Below, piece after piece: positions 4,953 through 6,769 of a DNA stretch of 6,769 nucleotides (positions are counted from its first letter, which is position 1; each line of letters opens with the position of its first letter). The translations under genes and the position numbers were made by a program. The notes beneath the pieces were generated by a model. That model was not told where the DNA came from, ran no database searches, and was given only the letters and a program-made list of their open reading frames with translations. Source of the DNA: an uncultured Dysosmobacter sp. (GTDB lineage Bacteria > Bacillota > Clostridia > Oscillospirales > Oscillospiraceae); assembly GCA_934504065.1 (NCBI GenBank), contig CAKSVQ010000126.1:1-6769 (forward strand), in the 5' to 3' direction.

Positions 4953-6434
4953 ATGAAGTCCATGAACACCATCCCTTGGGGCTGTGACCGCTTGGAATCC
5001 ACGAGCGATGAAACGGCCCTCAAAACTTGGGGGTATTGGCAGAACCGCATTAACCGTGCCTCGCTGGTGATGCTTTACGAAGAAGGCATCGTTACGGACG
5101 AGGAGGCTAAGACCATTGCCGAGGCACAGACGATTGCCGAAGCCAAACAATTGTCGATGCCGCCCATTTCAGACATCATGCCGCTGGAGAAACTTCTCAT
5201 TGAATCCTGCGGGCAGTTGGCGACTCTCATCCACACGGGGCGCAGTCGTCAGGACATCTTTGCGACGCTTAACCAGGCGCGCCTCCGCGAAGCTGTAATG
5301 GATATCTCCGAGAATCTCAACGCATTCCGTCGTCGATTGCTAACGCTCGCCGAAGCCCATACCGAAACCTGGATGCCGGCCTACACGAACGGTGTGCAGG
5401 CAATGCCGATTACGTTGGCTTTCTATCTTTCGGCTTTCTTGGAATCCTTTGAACGTGATGCTGACCGTCTGACGTCCTTGTGGCAACGAGTTAATCGCTG
5501 TGCGTTGGGTACCGGTGTTCTGGCTTGTTCGTCGTGGCTGCTTAACCGGAATCGTCTGGCGGAGCTTTTGGGCTTTGATGGGCCGATTGCAAACGGTCTT
5601 GACAGCTCGCAGGTCAGTCTCTTTGATGTGCCACTCGAAGCTGCATCCGTAGCAGGCAACATCGCTGTTCGCATTGGAACCCTGATGCAGGATATTGCTC
5701 AACAATATTCTCAAACGCGGCCGTGGCTGTTATTGGATTCTAGTGCTGCCTACGCGTCGTCAGCAATGCCTCAGAAACGCAACCCCGGCATCATTCAGAA
5801 AACACGCGCCAAGGCAAGTGACGTCGTCGGCGAAATGCAGACGGCCTTCATTCGGGCGCACAACCTCAATCTCGGTATGTACGACAACAAGGAATCCGTA
5901 TCCGAAGACAACACACGGGTGTTTGTGGATGCGGTTCACACGCTGAAATTGGCCGATTGGGCTTTTTCCATGTTGCGCGTGCATCCGGATCGGGCGCTGG
6001 AAGAACTGGAAAGCGATTGGACAACGACGATGGCACTTGCGGAAGTCCTGCAACATCGCTTCCATTTACCGTTCCGCGTAGGTCATAACTTCTCCAGCGA
6101 AATGGTGACGGCAGCGCGTCAAAACGGTTGGATTCCGAAGTCGTTCCCGTACGCTGAAGCTCAGAAGATCTACCGAGCTGTAACGTTGCGGCTCGAAGGT
6201 GAAGAGTTGGAATTGCCGCTCACGGAAGCGGAACTTCGTGAATCTTTATCGCCCGCGTTTGTCGTGAAAACTCGCGTAGGGGCCGGTTCACCGGCGCCGG
6301 AGGCTGTGGCCGCCATGCTCAAAGAGCAGAAGGCACGACTTGAGTCTGATGAGGCACAGCTTCAGGGGTGGCGTAATCAACAAAAAGTGGCTCAGGAAAC
6401 GCTGGATCAGTGTTTCGAGGCTCTGAAAAACTAA
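4953..6434 (+). CDS. Argininosuccinate lyase-like C-N lyase (fumarase/aspartase superfamily)
   Basis: A 493-residue, mainly helical cytoplasmic enzyme closest to argininosuccinate lyase (ArgH), about 30 residues longer than usual because of a charged, probably coiled C-terminal tail from about residue 450. Superfamily blocks are in order: HTGRSRQD at 94-101, MPAYTNGVQAMP at 141-152, the catalytic flexible loop SSAMPQKRNP at 269-278 with the conserved serine pair, YDNKE at 310-314, and the ArgH-like PFRVGH at 373-378. True ArgH has RN where this has Arg99-Gln100, a catalytic His (THLQ) where this has Asn146, and an SDRD motif that is missing near residue 220. It therefore probably cleaves another N-substituted aspartate-like substrate to fumarate plus an amine, as the ArgH-like EDDS lyases do. 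It is the first gene of an operon with a dicarboxylate-type carrier and is divergent from LTTR-2. Family assignment is firm; the substrate is inference, and no other arginine-biosynthesis gene is present. Confidence 0.88.
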   Translation: MKSMNTIPWGCDRLESTSDETALKTWGYWQNRINRASLVMLYEEGIVTDEEAKTIAEAQTIAEAKQLSMPPISDIMPLEKLLIESCGQLATLIHTGRSRQDIFATLNQARLREAVMDISENLNAFRRRLLTLAEAHTETWMPAYTNGVQAMPITLAFYLSAFLESFERDADRLTSLWQRVNRCALGTGVLACSSWLLNRNRLAELLGFDGPIANGLDSSQVSLFDVPLEAASVAGNIAVRIGTLMQDIAQQYSQTRPWLLLDSSAAYASSAMPQKRNPGIIQKTRAKASDVVGEMQTAFIRAHNLNLGMYDNKESVSEDNTRVFVDAVHTLKLADWAFSMLRVHPDRALEELESDWTTTMALAEVLQHRFHLPFRVGHNFSSEMVTAARQNGWIPKSFPYAEAQKIYRAVTLRLEGEELELPLTEAELRESLSPAFVVKTRVGAGSPAPEAVAAMLKEQKARLESDEAQLQGWRNQQKVAQETLDQCFEALKN

Positions 6435-6446
6435 AAGGAGAGAGCT

Positions 6447-6769
6447 ATGTGGATGTTTTGGTTGGGCGTAGCCATCGTCATCATGACGTTCTGGCTCATT
6501 TTCAAAAACTATGAAGCCCGCATTGTTTTGACCTTGGCCGGTGCCTTGATGGCATTGATCGGCGGCGATTTGGGTGGGTCGGTCAACGCTTTCGTGAAGC
6601 AACTGGTGAACGGCGGTCTGGTACCGACCATCACCATTGTGATGGGCTTCGGAGCCTTAATGGTTTATACGAAATGTTCGGAACACCTCGTGGCGGCGTT
6701 GGTACAGCCGTTGCGCAAGGTGCCTTTCATCATTATTCCGGGCGCCGTAATCATCACGTGGTTCCTCAA
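6447..6769 (+). CDS. DcuC-family carrier, N-terminal part (second paralogue, cut by window end)
   Basis: The ATG at 6447 follows an AAGGAGAG ribosome site 12 bp after the lyase stop, and the frame stays open for 107 codons to the window edge. The peptide is hydrophobic, with about three membrane segments visible. It aligns along its length with the N terminus of the carrier encoded at 1093-2343, with about half of the positions identical and one small gap. Shared blocks include the KN-E-R stretch, GGD, FVK, VPT, YTKCS and IIP. It is therefore an inner-membrane carrier of the DcuC type, co-transcribed with the lyase. Its likely role is to import the lyase substrate or to exchange it for succinate or another dicarboxylate. 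The family call is confident through the paralogue; the substrate is inferred, and the rest of the gene lies outside the window. Confidence 0.85.
   Translation, partial: MWMFWLGVAIVIMTFWLIFKNYEARIVLTLAGALMALIGGDLGGSVNAFVKQLVNGGLVPTITIVMGFGALMVYTKCSEHLVAALVQPLRKVPFIIIPGAVIITWFL

Noticed and set aside
4953..6434. Naming the lyase as the biosynthetic argH
   Set aside because: Key ArgH specificity residues differ (Asn146 for His, Gln100 for Asn, SDRD absent) and the context is a carrier and a LysR regulator rather than arginine biosynthesis.
1..6769. CRISPR arrays, tRNA or rRNA genes, insertion sequences, integrase or attachment sites
   Set aside because: No spaced repeat array, tRNA-like cloverleaf, rRNA stretch, transposase motif or flanking terminal repeats were seen on either strand.

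Overview
The window looks like an accessory catabolic and transport locus from a proteobacterium of moderate to fairly high GC. The combination of DcuC-type carriers, several closely related LysR-type regulators and Shine-Dalgarno-led short operons would fit an anaerobic gut betaproteobacterium of the Sutterella/Parasutterella kind. That assignment is inferred from gene style only; no rRNA or other taxonomic marker is present.

Layout from left to right: a non-coding stretch of about 220 bp, with the possible first codons of a leftward gene at the very edge and an intrinsic terminator at its right end; a leftward two-gene operon made of a DcuC-family carrier followed by a creatininase-family amidohydrolase; a 294-bp divergent control region rich in palindromes; a rightward LysR-type regulator (LTTR-1); a 130-bp convergent gap with two hairpins; a leftward LysR-type regulator (LTTR-2); a second divergent control region of about 240 bp; and a rightward operon of an argininosuccinate-lyase-like enzyme followed by a second DcuC-family carrier that runs off the right end.

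The striking feature is the near mirror symmetry. Two paralogous LTTRs face each other tail to tail. Each is divergent from an operon holding one DcuC-family carrier and one soluble enzyme that cleaves C-N bonds (a hydrolase on the left, a lyase on the right). The two carriers are paralogous to each other, as are the two LTTRs, while the enzymes are unrelated and their order relative to the carrier is reversed. The likely picture is two specialised uptake-and-cleave modules built from the same regulator and carrier stock. Each would be switched by its own LTTR in response to a dicarboxylate-like or amide-containing compound.

The lyase keeps the superfamily serine loop but lacks several residues typical of true argininosuccinate lyase. 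With a dicarboxylate carrier next door, this suggests an aminodicarboxylate C-N lyase that releases fumarate, which could feed anaerobic fumarate respiration. That function is inference. The true substrates of both enzymes are unknown from sequence alone.
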